From Calothrix brevissima NIES-22 (GTDB lineage Bacteria; Cyanobacteriota; Cyanobacteriia; Cyanobacteriales; Nostocaceae), in NCBI RefSeq assembly GCF_002367995.1, contig NZ_AP018207.1, forward strand, positions 4,463,083 to 4,527,082: a DNA stretch of 64,000 bases, read 5' to 3'. The notes below the pieces were generated by a model, which was not told where the DNA came from, searched no databases, and was given only the letters and a program-made list of their open reading frames with translations. How positions within the stretch are numbered: the stretch's first letter is position 1; each line of letters opens with the position of its first letter. Below are positions 28,032-38,033 of this stretch, piece by piece. The position numbers were made by a program, and so were the translations under genes.

Positions 28032-29558
28032 TTATTGCTCAGTTTCTGGGGATGAATCAGATTTTTCGGGTTTGAGTAGGGGGAATGCGATCGCATCCCG
28101 AATACTAGCAGCATCAGTTAATAGCATCACTAACCGATCTATCCCGATTCCTAAGCCCCCTGTAGGTGGCATTCCATATTCCAAAGCCGTCAAAAAGTCC
28201 TCATCAACACCTTGGGCTTCTAAGTCGCCAGCAGCTTTACGCGCAGCTTGGGCTTCGAGGCGTTCCCTTTGATCGATGGGATCGGTAAGTTCCGAGAAAC
28301 TATTCGCCGTCTCCCGCCCAACGATAAATAATTCAAACCGTTCTACCAAACCAGGCTGAGAACGATGGGGTTTAGCTAAAGGCGAAATTTCTACCGGATA
28401 GTCAATCACAAAGGTAGGTTGAGTTAAATTAGCTTCTACCTTTTCTTCAAAGGCTAAATTCAGTAATTTACCTATCGATTGAGCTTCATCTATACCCGGA
28501 ATTCCAGCATTTTTACTAGCTGCTTTTGCTTCTTCTAAGCTTGGGAAAGACGTAAAATCTAAGCCCGTATATTCTTTTACTAAATCATGCATTGTTACCC
28601 GCCGCCAAGGTGGTGTTAAATCCACAGCTAGCCCTTGGTAGGTAATATGCAGCGTGCCGAGAACATCTTGGGCGACAGTGGTAACAATTCCCTCTGTCAG
28701 CGCCATCATATCGTTGTAATCGGCGTAGGCTTGGTAAATTTCTATGGTAGTAAATTCTGGGTTGTGTCTGGTGGAAATTCCTTCATTGCGGAAAATTCGC
28801 CCTAACTCAAACACCTTTTCAAAACCGCCCACAATCAACCTTTTGAGATGCAGTTCTGTGGCAATCCGCAGATACAACTCCATATCTAAGGTATTGTGAT
28901 AGGTGATAAACGGACGCGCATCTGCACCCCCAGCTTCACTTTGCAGCACTGGCGTTTCAATTTCGAGAAAATCGCGCTGTTCTAAATAGCGACGAATTCC
29001 CGCCGTGATTTGGGCGCGACGGCGGAAAGTTTGCCGCACATCAGGATTGACAATTAAGTCAACATAACGCTGACGGTAGCGTTTAGCCACATCCGTCAAC
29101 CCATGCCACTTGTCGGGTAGCGGCAACAAAGATTTAGTGAGGATGCTGTATTGTTTGACGTATACCGATAACTCGCCCTTTTCAGTCCGTTTGATAGTGC
29201 CTTTGACTCCCAGGATGTCGCCAGCATCTGACAATTGCTTCAGGTGGTTGAAAGCATCAGCATCAATATCTGCCATGCTTTCTTGAATCCGATTTTTCTC
29301 TAAATAAAGCTGAATTGTGCCTGTTTCATCTTGCAAAGTGAAGAAAGCCAGTTTACCAAACACGCGACGCGCTAGAATGCGTCCAGCAATGGCAACTTCT
29401 AAATCAACTTCTTCGCCATTGGCTAAGTCAGCAAATTTTTCTTGCAATTGTGCGGCATGGTGGGTAGATTCCCATCGATAGGCATAGGGATTCATTCCCA
29501 GCTGTTTTAGCTGATCTACTTTTTCCAGCCTCGCGGCACGGATATCTTCTTCCGACAT
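28032..29558 (-). CDS. lysS: Lysyl-tRNA synthetase, class II
   Basis: Charges tRNA-Lys in the cytoplasm. The 508 residues include an N-terminal OB-fold anticodon-binding domain ([20 protein letters not shown]) and the class II catalytic core. Motif 2 is seen in [20 protein letters not shown], motif 3 in [15 protein letters not shown] near the C-terminus, and the Lys-specific [12 protein letters not shown] in between. The start is ATG ([13 protein letters not shown]), close to the usual cyanobacterial N-terminus. Downstream lies a strong hairpin. Confidence 0.97.
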   Translation of the reverse strand: MSEEDIRAARLEKVDQLKQLGMNPYAYRWESTHHAAQLQEKFADLANGEEVDLEVAIAGRILARRVFGKLAFFTLQDETGTIQLYLEKNRIQESMADIDADAFNHLKQLSDAGDILGVKGTIKRTEKGELSVYVKQYSILTKSLLPLPDKWHGLTDVAKRYRQRYVDLIVNPDVRQTFRRRAQITAGIRRYLEQRDFLEIETPVLQSEAGGADARPFITYHNTLDMELYLRIATELHLKRLIVGGFEKVFELGRIFRNEGISTRHNPEFTTIEIYQAYADYNDMMALTEGIVTTVAQDVLGTLHITYQGLAVDLTPPWRRVTMHDLVKEYTGLDFTSFPSLEEAKAASKNAGIPGIDEAQSIGKLLNLAFEEKVEANLTQPTFVIDYPVEISPLAKPHRSQPGLVERFELFIVGRETANSFSELTDPIDQRERLEAQAARKAAGDLEAQGVDEDFLTALEYGMPPTGGLGIGIDRLVMLLTDAASIRDAIAFPLLKPEKSDSSPETEQ

Positions 29559-30363
29559 GGTAACGAACGCTCATAGGGCAAGATTAATTATAGATGCTGC
29601 AAAAGTAGCCGCGACTGTCAAAGCCAAAAACAGACAGCACAGAACAAAGCAACAGAGAAAGAATTACTCTCAATACTGCTCGATTAAGCCCAAAAATCTT
29701 AACCTGCGTAGCGGGGTTCCCGGATTGTAGACGCGGAGCGGTGAGGCAGTGCGTTGGGCGGGTTCCCCGACTTGAAGCAACTGCCGTTAGCGAAGCGGTA
29801 GCGACGTTCGCGTAGCGTCTCCCCTTGGGAGAAGGAGCGTCACCCGAAGGGCTTCGCGCAGGGTAGCAAGTTTGAGGAACGTAGGGGACTTACAAAAAAT
29901 AAATTACCCATATTTTCGTAGTGCGAGCATCTTGCTCGCTCTTGAACACCAGCGAGCGTCTCGCTCGCACTACAAATTTATTGGAAAAAGTTAGGTTTAA
30001 AACCTCGCCTCTAGTGGGTGAAAAAATCCTTGTTTTGCAAGGTAGGTAGAAACCCCAACGCCACTTGCTATATGCCGGGAAACCCGTCCACCGCAGTGGC
30101 TCCCCCTTGTGGGTGGCTGTCTTTAATTTTGAATTTTGAATTTTGAATTTTGAATTGATTTATTGGGTATTTAAAAAATTGGATGTACCTAGAGCCAACA
30201 TTTGGGGGCTGTGTTGGGTTTCGCAGAGTCTCAACCCAACCTACGATTTTCTATTTTCTCTGGGAGTAAGATACTCGTACTTCTACAAGTAGAAAATTTT
30301 GGGTGTGATTTAAATCCCCATCCAAAACATTCTGTTTCCTGTTCCCTGTTTCCTGTTCCCTCT
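29559..30363. repeat. Intergenic repeat cluster upstream of lysS
   Basis: About 800 bp without a gene. GC-rich mosaic repeats fill 29700-29880 (GCGTAGCG, GGTTCCCCGACTTG, GCGAAGCGGTAGCGACG), a cyanobacterial repeat class. A near-palindrome at 29918-29973 has arms GTAGTGCGAG and CTCGCACTAC. At 30075-30105 there is a GGGAAACCCGTCCACCGC repeat that recurs inside another repeat near 63.5 kb. A degraded GTTGGGTTTCG...CAACCCAACCTAC unit lies at 30211-30243. Confidence 0.7.
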
Positions 30364-30765
30364 TTAAATTGCTGGAGTGTTTTTCGGAAACATAAATTTT
30401 AATTTGAGATTAGTAAATTTCAAAATTGCTTGAATCAGTTCTCGCTGTTCTGGTTGTAAATTTAATTTTTCTAAAGCTTGATTGAGTTTAGCACCTTGAT
30501 GTAATTCTTTAGCTAGTTGCTCACGTTGTGCTGAATTTAAAATAGCCCGGATTTCTCTGTTTCTTCTTTGGCGTAATCCCTGAATTCTTTGGCGCTGTAA
30601 AGGGCTTAATTCAACATCTGAGGATGATTGAGTAGATTGGGCAACAATGAAGTGAGATTTGCTATTAATTGTGTCTGGTGATGCTAAAGCAATTCCAGAT
30701 GTGAAGCAGAACAGCAAAACTATATAAGTTAATAGACAGAGAAATTTGCTAAATTTAATTATCAT
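30364..30765 (-). CDS. Periplasmic Spy/CpxP-like helical protein
   Basis: A 133-residue protein with a signal peptide (hydrophobic 9-25, then ALASPD). The mature part is mostly amphipathic helix: LSPLQRQRIQGLRQRRNREI, LNSAQREQLAKELHQG and LNLQPEQRELIQAI. The repeated L(S/N)..QR..I and L...QR pattern is that of the LTxxQ family, where Spy and CpxP act as periplasmic chaperones or stress sensors. Family assignment rests on pattern only. Confidence 0.65.
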   Translation of the reverse strand: MIIKFSKFLCLLTYIVLLFCFTSGIALASPDTINSKSHFIVAQSTQSSSDVELSPLQRQRIQGLRQRRNREIRAILNSAQREQLAKELHQGAKLNQALEKLNLQPEQRELIQAILKFTNLKLKFMFPKNTPAI

Positions 30766-30965
30766 TGATAAAACTTATTTATTACATTTTGATTACAATG
30801 GTAATAAACAAAAAAAGGGCAATTTTTAGTTTGATTATTCAACCTATCTTTTATAATAAAATAATTGGAGCAATTACAAAACTATTATTTTTTGAACATA
30901 AAAGAGTAAATGGTACGTTATGGTAATCATAACGTACCTGCATAAAAAATACTGAGTAACTAAAA

Positions 30966-31928
30966 TTACTCTTGTTTTTTAATTCTGTTAATTTCTCGTT
31001 GCAATTCTTCAATTTGTTGACGCAACTTTTCTGCATCATTAGCAGCAGTTTCAGAGGAAACATTTACAGATCCAGAGGCAGGCGATCGCTGATAATTACC
31101 TTGGCGAATTTGCTGGTATTCTGCGGATACTGCCCACTCCCGTAAATAGCGCAAGCGTTCCACCGCAAACGGATGACTAAGCATCATGCCTTGTGCGCCA
31201 TTGTACATCAGAAATTTGTACACTTGATTGAGTACATCTGTATCTAATGCCTGATAATTTTCGGACTGGTGAATAAATTCTTGTAAACTACATTCATTGG
31301 CATATTTGATACTACCGCCTGAGACTTTCATCATCGAAGACATGACGGGATTTAGGTCATCAATCACCAACAGCGCCGCCCTATCTGCGGATAACTCGGC
31401 TTTGCGCCGCCACTCAAAAAAGGCATAAATTAAAGCCTGAGTCACAACATTACCTAAACCAAAGGTTAATTCACCTAAGGCGGAAGCAGCACTCATCGCC
31501 CACATCGCCATTTGAATTAAAATAGTATGACCACATTTAATATGCCCCAGTTCATGGGCTAGCACCGCCCGAATCTCGACTTCGTCTAGTAAGTCAAGTA
31601 TCCCTGTGTTTATGACTATGTAAGGATTTTCTTGCCCCAAAGCATAGCTATTTGCTTGGGGATTCTGCAAGACAAAAAGTGTAGGTTCTGGATAAATATC
31701 CAAATCCCGCACGCATTCGCGAAACATCTGGTAAATAGTGGAGTATTGTCGCGGCCCAACTTGGATGGTGTTACCCATTAGATAAACTAACTGCGGGCGT
31801 TCATAGATAAATTCCACAAATTTACGAGCGATTAAATCAAATCCCGGTAAACTGCGTAAAGCTTGCTCGGCTTGGCGATCCAGTGGATGCCTAAAGGCTT
31901 CGCTGGAGATTCCTGTGTAAATTGGCAT
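30966..31928 (-). CDS. M48-family metallopeptidase
   Basis: A 320-residue peptidase with the zinc motif HELGH at 125-129 (AVLAHELGHIKCGH) and the third ligand probably in RRKAELSADRAALL. The short hydrophobic stretch after the motif (ILIQMAMWAMSAASALGEL) could touch the membrane, but there are no N-terminal membrane helices as in HtpX. The C-terminus is a coiled coil (NDAEKLRQQIEELQREINRI). It belongs with cyanobacterial M48 proteins of unknown substrate, likely in membrane protein quality control. Confidence 0.88.
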   Translation of the reverse strand: MPIYTGISSEAFRHPLDRQAEQALRSLPGFDLIARKFVEFIYERPQLVYLMGNTIQVGPRQYSTIYQMFRECVRDLDIYPEPTLFVLQNPQANSYALGQENPYIVINTGILDLLDEVEIRAVLAHELGHIKCGHTILIQMAMWAMSAASALGELTFGLGNVVTQALIYAFFEWRRKAELSADRAALLVIDDLNPVMSSMMKVSGGSIKYANECSLQEFIHQSENYQALDTDVLNQVYKFLMYNGAQGMMLSHPFAVERLRYLREWAVSAEYQQIRQGNYQRSPASGSVNVSSETAANDAEKLRQQIEELQREINRIKKQE

Positions 31929-32073
31929 GATTCAGGTAATTGGTGATTTGTCATTTGTCATTAGTCATTAGTCATTGGCAATTACAAAGGACAACTGACA
32001 ATTGACTAATGACAAGATAATGGAAATGGGGCTATTCGGAAGTAAAAATCATTTTGTATGGGATTAGAAGCGT
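31929..32073. repeat. GTCATT heptamer tract
   Basis: Copies of TGTCATT/AGTCATT at about 31947-31978 and TGACAAT/TGACTAA at 31990-32012. It separates the divergent M48 and helicase-like genes, so it lies within both promoter regions. Confidence 0.6.
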
Positions 32074-33636
32074 GTGATTGAAGCAGAAGTTCATTTGTCA
32101 CTACATAACTTTTTGCGATCGCAGGCGGGTTTCCCTTCCTGGCCCCATCATTTGACGATGGCAAGGTTGGTAGCACGCGCCTTGCGCTTGGGACGTAGCG
32201 CCTTAATTCAAGTCGGGGCTGTTTGTGGGTATCAAGGACGATATCGCACGAGTTTTGTCGCCTCGGCATTGATGTGGCACGGCCCTGTAATTATTGTGGC
32301 TTCTCAAACAGTGCAGCAACGGTTGTTAAAAGTGGAAATTCCGCGATTACAGCAGTGGTTACAAGCCAAAAAGCCAATTAGAACAGGTGACGCTTGGCCT
32401 GGTGCGGAGTTCCAAGGGCTACTGCTAACTACCCCAGCCGCTTGGTTAAGCAAACAAATTCAAGATGAAGGACATTTCCCGCCTGGGGTGCCAACAATTA
32501 TTGATGGGGTGGACGATTTGGAAGATTGGGTACGCCAAGAACTTACCCAAACTATTCAACCCCATGACTGGGATGAACTGATGCTGGCTTGTCCAGAACA
32601 AGGGGAAATAATTCGTTCTGCCAGGGCACAACTGACAAAGGATTTTTTCCAGCACCCAGCTAATCCTTATGAGTGCTATCTCATTTCCCAAGCCGAAATC
32701 GGTGTTTTACAGCATCTCTATGCAGCGTTAGCGTTAGCAGAACTTCCCGCAGCTTGGAAAAATTTCTGGCACTACTTCCAAAATGTTGACGAAAATCTCG
32801 CCGAATCGTCTGCTGCATCTCCTCCTCTCCTCTGGGCTACGATTGCTCGTCGTCAAGGTTTATTTTCCTTACACTGCGCCCCCATTGAATTAGGCAAAAT
32901 CGTCGCCCCAATTTGGCAACGACAGCCGATAGTTTTTGTCGGTAGCGCCCTAGAACCGGAAACAGAAGCGCCCCTATTCCGTCAGCGCTTGGGCTTAGAT
33001 GATGTGACTTGTTTGAAATTCTCATCTGATAGCCAAACAGATGCGATTCAACTGTACATCCCCTATAAGCTACCTTTACCCAACACCCCAGAATTTCAAG
33101 CGGCGTTTATTCACAAAGTCCGCACGCTGTTGTGTTTGAGTGCGACTGCGCCAGGATTAACAGTCATCTTAATTGGGGATGTGCCACTGAAGGCGCAAAC
33201 CGGGGCAATTCTCGCGGCTGAGTTTGGTTCGCGGGTGCAGGTAGAAAAAACTTGTCTCGATGACAATGGGATTTTAATTAGCGGTTGGGAATTTTGGCGA
33301 GAACACCAAGGGGTTTTACCGCCGCCTCATTTGTTAATTATTGCGACATTACCCTTGCCATCTTTGGAAAGCCCCCTAGTAGCTGGTAGGGTAGCTCACT
33401 ACAAGCGATCGCATCAAGACTGGTTCCGTTTATACCTATTGCCCACAGCCTTAAACGAACTCCAACGCGCTGTGGCTCCCGCACGCGAAAGTCAAGGCAT
33501 AGTAGCATTACTAGATGGGCGTGTAGTCAATCGCAGCTACGGTGCGCAAATTCTCGCCGCTTTAAGTCCCCTCGCCCGCATCAACTACCTCGATCCCAGC
33601 CTGTTCTCCCACAATAACGAAGAAAATTCAGCTTAG
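32074..33636 (+). CDS. DinG/XPD-like helicase relic or divergent ATPase
   Basis: A 520-residue protein starting at GTG (MIEAEVHLSLHNFLRSQ). The layout follows SF2 iron-sulphur helicases of the DinG type: a possible P-loop region QVGAVCGYQGRYRTSFVASA, a Walker-B position TIIDGVDDLEDW, and near the C-terminus LVAGRVAHYKRSHQDWFRLYL and LQRAVAPARESQGIVALLDG in place of the QR-x-x-GR-x-IR motif VI. The Walker A lysine is not seen (GRYRTS instead of G-x-GKT) and DEAH is IDGVDD, so ATP hydrolysis is doubtful. It is long and apparently intact, so it has probably been kept for another role. Alternatively it is simply a highly divergent helicase. Confidence 0.7.
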   Translation: MIEAEVHLSLHNFLRSQAGFPSWPHHLTMARLVARALRLGRSALIQVGAVCGYQGRYRTSFVASALMWHGPVIIVASQTVQQRLLKVEIPRLQQWLQAKKPIRTGDAWPGAEFQGLLLTTPAAWLSKQIQDEGHFPPGVPTIIDGVDDLEDWVRQELTQTIQPHDWDELMLACPEQGEIIRSARAQLTKDFFQHPANPYECYLISQAEIGVLQHLYAALALAELPAAWKNFWHYFQNVDENLAESSAASPPLLWATIARRQGLFSLHCAPIELGKIVAPIWQRQPIVFVGSALEPETEAPLFRQRLGLDDVTCLKFSSDSQTDAIQLYIPYKLPLPNTPEFQAAFIHKVRTLLCLSATAPGLTVILIGDVPLKAQTGAILAAEFGSRVQVEKTCLDDNGILISGWEFWREHQGVLPPPHLLIIATLPLPSLESPLVAGRVAHYKRSHQDWFRLYLLPTALNELQRAVAPARESQGIVALLDGRVVNRSYGAQILAALSPLARINYLDPSLFSHNNEENSA

Positions 33637-33939
33637 TCCAAAAAGTCAACAGTCAACAGTCAACAGTCAACAGAATAACGCTTATCTGACAAGCTCTGTG
33701 CTGAATTTACACTTAGTTGGATTTCCACCTGATTCTATAATTCTATTTCAATGCCCAATGCCCAATGCCCATTAACTATTTACGTTTTGTCAACCACAGA
33801 GCGATCGCTCTACGCCACGAGCTATCATCAGTTCACATACCTTAATTGGCAAAGTGCGTAAACCGCAGGGCTTGCCACAGGCATTACAGCCAATCTCAAC
33901 CAAAAACTTAGATGAAATTAGAAATTTAAATTGCTGATT

Positions 33940-34155
33940 ATGGGTGAAGCAAAGCGTCGTAAAGGCACATTAGGCGAAAATTACGGTCAAGATACTACCC
34001 GAATCTTACCTTGGGTACCAGTTTCCAAATCTCAAGCTGAACAATTTGTCAGTTTGACGACTCGCGGGGCTTGGATTGGTATAGGAGTTATGGTAGCTGC
34101 TTGGGTAACCATCCGTTTTATCGGCCCAGCTTTTGGTTGGTGGGATGTAGTTTAA
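33940..34155 (+). CDS. DUF2839 small membrane protein
   Basis: A 71-residue protein starting MGEAKRRKGTLGENYGQ, the signature of the cyanobacterial DUF2839 family, with one membrane segment (about 46-66). I took ATG 33940; a TTG three codons upstream is in frame. Function unknown. A perfect hairpin follows 67 bp after the stop. Confidence 0.85.
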   Translation: MGEAKRRKGTLGENYGQDTTRILPWVPVSKSQAEQFVSLTTRGAWIGIGVMVAAWVTIRFIGPAFGWWDVV

Positions 34156-34221
34156 TTAACTCATCTGGGCGAATTCCCATCACGCTGAAATATTGGGTAA
34201 CCAAATCAACCCCAACTTATA

Positions 34222-34264
34222 TTAACTACTTAGGGCACAATTTGATTGTGCCCTAAGTAGTTAA
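34222..34264. terminator. Perfect 19-bp palindrome, terminator-like
   Basis: Arms 34222-34240 (TTAACTACTTAGGGCACAA) and 34246-34264 are exact reverse complements around a TTTGA loop. There is no T-run after either arm, so it may be a structural mRNA end or a mobile palindrome rather than a classic terminator. A degraded AGGGCACAAATT...GTACCCTT relative lies at about 61852-61876. Confidence 0.6.
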
Positions 34265-35069
34265 TGAAGAGTAGCAGTTAGACCGCATAATTACGCTTAA
34301 CTATAAAGTTTTCTGTATTTTATGTAACTTTTTTCTAGAATAGGCGAAAAAAATTAGTACCTTATGTAACAATATCTCTGCAATCTGAACATTCCCGAAA
34401 ATCCTGCCTAAATGGCAACATAGGTTTTTTCACTAGAGTTATTCTCAGTGTTTAATCCGATGACAAGGGGTTTTACATTTGGCATCGTGGTTACGTTACA
34501 CTGAATGTATAATCCAAGACAGATAAATTATCTCAGTTTAGGAAATACTAAATCTCAAAGTTTTATGGTCATCTGCCAAATGCCATAGATTGAGGACAAT
34601 GTAACTCAAGGTATCAAGTACTTGGGCAAGACCAAGCAGATGTTAGAGAATAAATTAGTTGATTAAGGGAGCCTATGTTGCTCAGGCTACAAAAACTAGT
34701 CCCAAAGTCTTTACCAGTAAGGAATTTGCCTTTACTAGTCAATCTCAACCCAAGATGTATCTTTTATCTGGTTGACTAGTAGCAAATTTGAGTTACTCTT
34801 AAAGCGGATTACTATCTCAAGCATCTAAACTGACAGAAGCATCTAAAGATAATCTTAAATTTAGGAATTCTGTCTGATATTTGGTCTTTGCAAATTGAAT
34901 ACTTTGATACGGTACTTAAAACCGTTATCTACTACCCTAAGCTAGGTAGTCAAAAAAGTCTACGTAAACGTATGGTTATTGTAATGGATAGTTTACAATA
35001 CCATTGGATGAGAAAATCTAAAGAAAATATAAAAGAAATTCAAATGACTGTGGTGTCTGGAGGACAAAA
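34265..35069. other. Intergenic region, no gene recognised
   Basis: About 800 bp of AT-rich sequence. A 63-codon frame at 34888-35079 has no recognisable motif and overlaps the next gene. No tRNA or strong terminator. Part of it probably serves as leader for the DUF1815 gene. Confidence 0.4.
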
Positions 35070-35417
35070 GTGTTTCTGAGACTAGCGCATCAACATCGAC
35101 AATTTGTACAAGACTTGGTAATGAACCTACAAGCCTTGGCAATAGTACTGGAGCGACGCGGATATCCTGCATCCTGCTATACCTGCGGCGACCAGATGAA
35201 TAGTGCTTCATTTATGGTGAGTTTGGGAGATAATCACCTAATTCGGTTTTTAGTATCTGACTACGGTATTACTTGGACAGAAATGCGAGACGATCGCGAA
35301 TTAATGAAGTTAGAAGGTGCGGAAGCGATTAGTCAACTACAAGAGTTGGCGAATATTGTCAAGCAGTCTGCACCACCAGCGATCGCTGCAAATAAAGCCT
35401 TGGCTAAGAAGTTTTAA
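35070..35417 (+). CDS. DUF1815 protein
   Basis: A 115-residue soluble protein starting at GTG, preceded by GGAGGA. The tracts QHRQFVQDLVMNLQALAIVL, SCYTCGDQMNSASFMVSLGD and DYGITWTEMRDDRELMKLEG fit the cyanobacterial DUF1815 family. Two Cys (CYTC) could bind metal. Function unknown. Confidence 0.8.
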   Translation: MFLRLAHQHRQFVQDLVMNLQALAIVLERRGYPASCYTCGDQMNSASFMVSLGDNHLIRFLVSDYGITWTEMRDDRELMKLEGAEAISQLQELANIVKQSAPPAIAANKALAKKF

Positions 35418-35719
35418 GGATTATTGCGGCTGATGGGCTATTGTCAAACAAGTATTGAGAATATATCTGGTAATCGGGAATTGGTAATTAAGAGTAAATT
35501 CTGACTCATCTATTACCCATTCACCGTTACCTTTAGTTGTTTTATGGATGAATGGCTGACTACATCTTTGGAAACAATCAAGTTTACTGTGGCTAAAATT
35601 AACGCCTTACCATACACATGATGTAGGATAGCGAGATTTTTAACAAAGATTTATCCCCATACCAGAAAACTATTCTTGGCGATATTCCCTAGCAAACTGA
35701 GCGGATTGAGTTATAAATA

Positions 35720-37768
35720 TTACAAGCCATTACCAATGAGAATAAAAGGGGCCCAATAGTAGGGATGGCTGAAACCGCTACTGATAGCTATGGGAAGAGG
35801 ATTGTTTTCCGGAGATTTCCCCGTAATTAAGGCGATTTGTGTTTGTCGTAAAGCCTCAGATTTTGTCAATTTACCGGAAGATAACAAGGTGTAAAAAGCG
35901 CTCATTAAGGCTTGCGTACCACCATCATCTACAGACCATAATGAGGCAATTGTGGCTCTAGCGCCAGTTCTTTGCATTTGGTAAGCAAACCCTAAAATCT
36001 CCTCACCGTTACCTAATTTACCGCCTAAACCGGTTTCACAGGCACTTAATACGACTAAATCAACGTTAGGTAAAGACCAGTTAGCGACATCTTGCAAGTG
36101 AATGCGATCGCCATTACCAAATAAAATAAATGAGTCTTCTGGTTTGCCGACCACAAAAGCCGCATGGGTAGCTAAATGGACAATCGGATAGTCATCCATT
36201 TGCGGGATGGTAGCTTGGGGACTAAAGGCTTGATCGAGTAGTTTTTGCGATCCAGGGAGGGTAGTGGCGATACTTTCTACTTCTTGTCCCGCAAATTGTA
36301 ACCCAGCATAATTGAGTTGTTGAGTACCTACCTGAAATTGATAGTTACCCTTAGTAAACGCACCTGCTAAAGCCCGAAAATTTCTTTTTGGTGGGGTGTT
36401 AAAGTTACTCAGGCTAGCAGCAGTGATGTAATTGACACTAAAGCGCTCAACTAGCCATTGCTTACCATCATACAAAGCGCTCAGGGGAATGTAACGTAAC
36501 TGATCGTCTGGTGCATAAATTAGTTGCTTCACCCCTGCGAGTTTGATGTCATTTTCTATAGGTTTAATCAGCCAGTCATATAATTGGTTGGCTGTTTTTT
36601 TCACATCTTGACGCCGAGGACTTTGTAAATCTTGGCGAAAAGTGGCTATTGTTTGGTTTAGCTGTTCTCTGGTGATTTTAACTGGGCGATGGACGGGTAC
36701 AGATTCGGGGCTGACTACTACCAATTCCAAGCTATCTTGAAGAACTAGGGGATAAATTAACACAGATTTTTCTGGTAATTTGGCTAAATTATCCCGGAGT
36801 TCGTTGATACTACCCAAATCTAAGCTTTGTCCTTTGGTTGTGCGGCTAATTTGGTCTAATTGTGCTTTTACAGGCGGGCTAGCGATAAAATCGTTAAATT
36901 GCTTTAAGAGTTTTTGCTGAGTTAAGACGATTTCTTCTATACGTTGTTTTTGCTGGGGCGATCGCTGTTCGGGGGGAATTTTTCGCAGCTTGGTTAACTC
37001 TTTACCCAGTTCGACAGCATTATCTAGAGTTTGCTCTAACTTTTGTTTTGTAGCTGTTTCTTGGGGGATAATATCGATCCCTTTAGCAGTCTGCTGATTA
37101 CCCCGTACTCCAGAAGCAAAGCCTTGTAATTCTTCTACCTTGAGTAAATCTAGACTGCGTTGCGCTTCTGCTACCCTTCCCTGTTTCAATAGTTTGTCGC
37201 CCAAAATGCGATAGGTTTGGGCAACTGTGATACTATAGGCGTCTGGTTGGGGTGCAGATAGCAATGATGGCTCTAACCTGGCTTGCTCGCGATTGATGAG
37301 ACAATGTTTATAAAAGAAAATTGCTAACTCTGGTTGCTTTTGAATATCAAATAAGTAGCCGATGTTACTATAGGTTTTACCTGTTTGGACGCGATCGCCT
37401 AATTCCCTGTTAATTAATAAAGCTTGCTGATAGGATTGCAGCGCTTGGGCATAATTGGCTTGTTTTTGGTAAATTCTGCCCATATTGTTCAAAGTCACAG
37501 CTTCCCAAAAACGCTCGCCCCTATCTGTGCTAATAGTTAAAGCTTGTTCTAATTTTTGGAAACCTTCTTTTACTTGACCTTGCTCTGATAATTTTACTGC
37601 TTCTTCATTCAGCAGTTTAATCTGGCTAGATGGCTGATTGTTTTCTGGTGAGTTTTGCTGGGTGCTAGGAGTTTGATTTACCTGTTGCTTTTGTGGGGTA
37701 TTGCACCCAGAAAGGCAAATCATCAAGGTAGTTATAATAACAATATATATTTGAGAATAATATCGCAT
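35720..37768 (-). CDS. TPR-CHAT lipoprotein
   Basis: A 682-residue protein. The chosen ATG (37768) follows AGGGGGTG and opens a lipoprotein signal, MRYYSQIYIVIITTLMICLSGC, whose Cys22 is the lipidation site. The frame runs 32 codons further upstream, but that part has no signal. TPR repeats cover about 40-210 (AVTLNNMGRIYQKQANYAQA and TYSNIGYLFD). A linker with coiled coil follows, and the CHAT domain spans about 350-680: LIYAPDDQLRYIPLSALYDG, catalytic His in IVHLATHAAF, catalytic Cys in VVLSACETGLGG. CHAT lipoproteins of this shape are frequent in cyanobacteria. The protease would sit outside the cytoplasmic membrane. No partner gene adjoins it. Confidence 0.9.
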   Translation of the reverse strand: MRYYSQIYIVIITTLMICLSGCNTPQKQQVNQTPSTQQNSPENNQPSSQIKLLNEEAVKLSEQGQVKEGFQKLEQALTISTDRGERFWEAVTLNNMGRIYQKQANYAQALQSYQQALLINRELGDRVQTGKTYSNIGYLFDIQKQPELAIFFYKHCLINREQARLEPSLLSAPQPDAYSITVAQTYRILGDKLLKQGRVAEAQRSLDLLKVEELQGFASGVRGNQQTAKGIDIIPQETATKQKLEQTLDNAVELGKELTKLRKIPPEQRSPQQKQRIEEIVLTQQKLLKQFNDFIASPPVKAQLDQISRTTKGQSLDLGSINELRDNLAKLPEKSVLIYPLVLQDSLELVVVSPESVPVHRPVKITREQLNQTIATFRQDLQSPRRQDVKKTANQLYDWLIKPIENDIKLAGVKQLIYAPDDQLRYIPLSALYDGKQWLVERFSVNYITAASLSNFNTPPKRNFRALAGAFTKGNYQFQVGTQQLNYAGLQFAGQEVESIATTLPGSQKLLDQAFSPQATIPQMDDYPIVHLATHAAFVVGKPEDSFILFGNGDRIHLQDVANWSLPNVDLVVLSACETGLGGKLGNGEEILGFAYQMQRTGARATIASLWSVDDGGTQALMSAFYTLLSSGKLTKSEALRQTQIALITGKSPENNPLPIAISSGFSHPYYWAPFILIGNGL

Positions 37769-38033
37769 AACAAAACACCCCCTATTTTTGGGAGCGTAAA
37801 TGATAAAGTAATAAATTATCTGATTTTGCCGCTCCTGAGTTAACAAAGCTAACTCAGCATCCACATATCTTGATACTATTATACCAGAAACAGCCGCATG
37901 GAAGTTTTAGCCCGACTCTGAGCTTGCTTTGAGCAAAGAGAAATATCAGGCTTTGACAAAGCATCAACTATTTTGTTAGTAATTTTTATGTTACTCAAGA
38001 GGTAGACATTCATAAATACTGAGAAATTTAAAC

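Noticed and set aside
34888-35079. 63-codon frame before the DUF1815 gene
   Set aside because: No motif or ribosome-binding site, and it overlaps the start of a well-supported gene.
37769-37864. Upstream extension of the CHAT lipoprotein
   Set aside because: It would bury the signal peptide and lipobox; ATG 37768 has a good ribosome-binding site.
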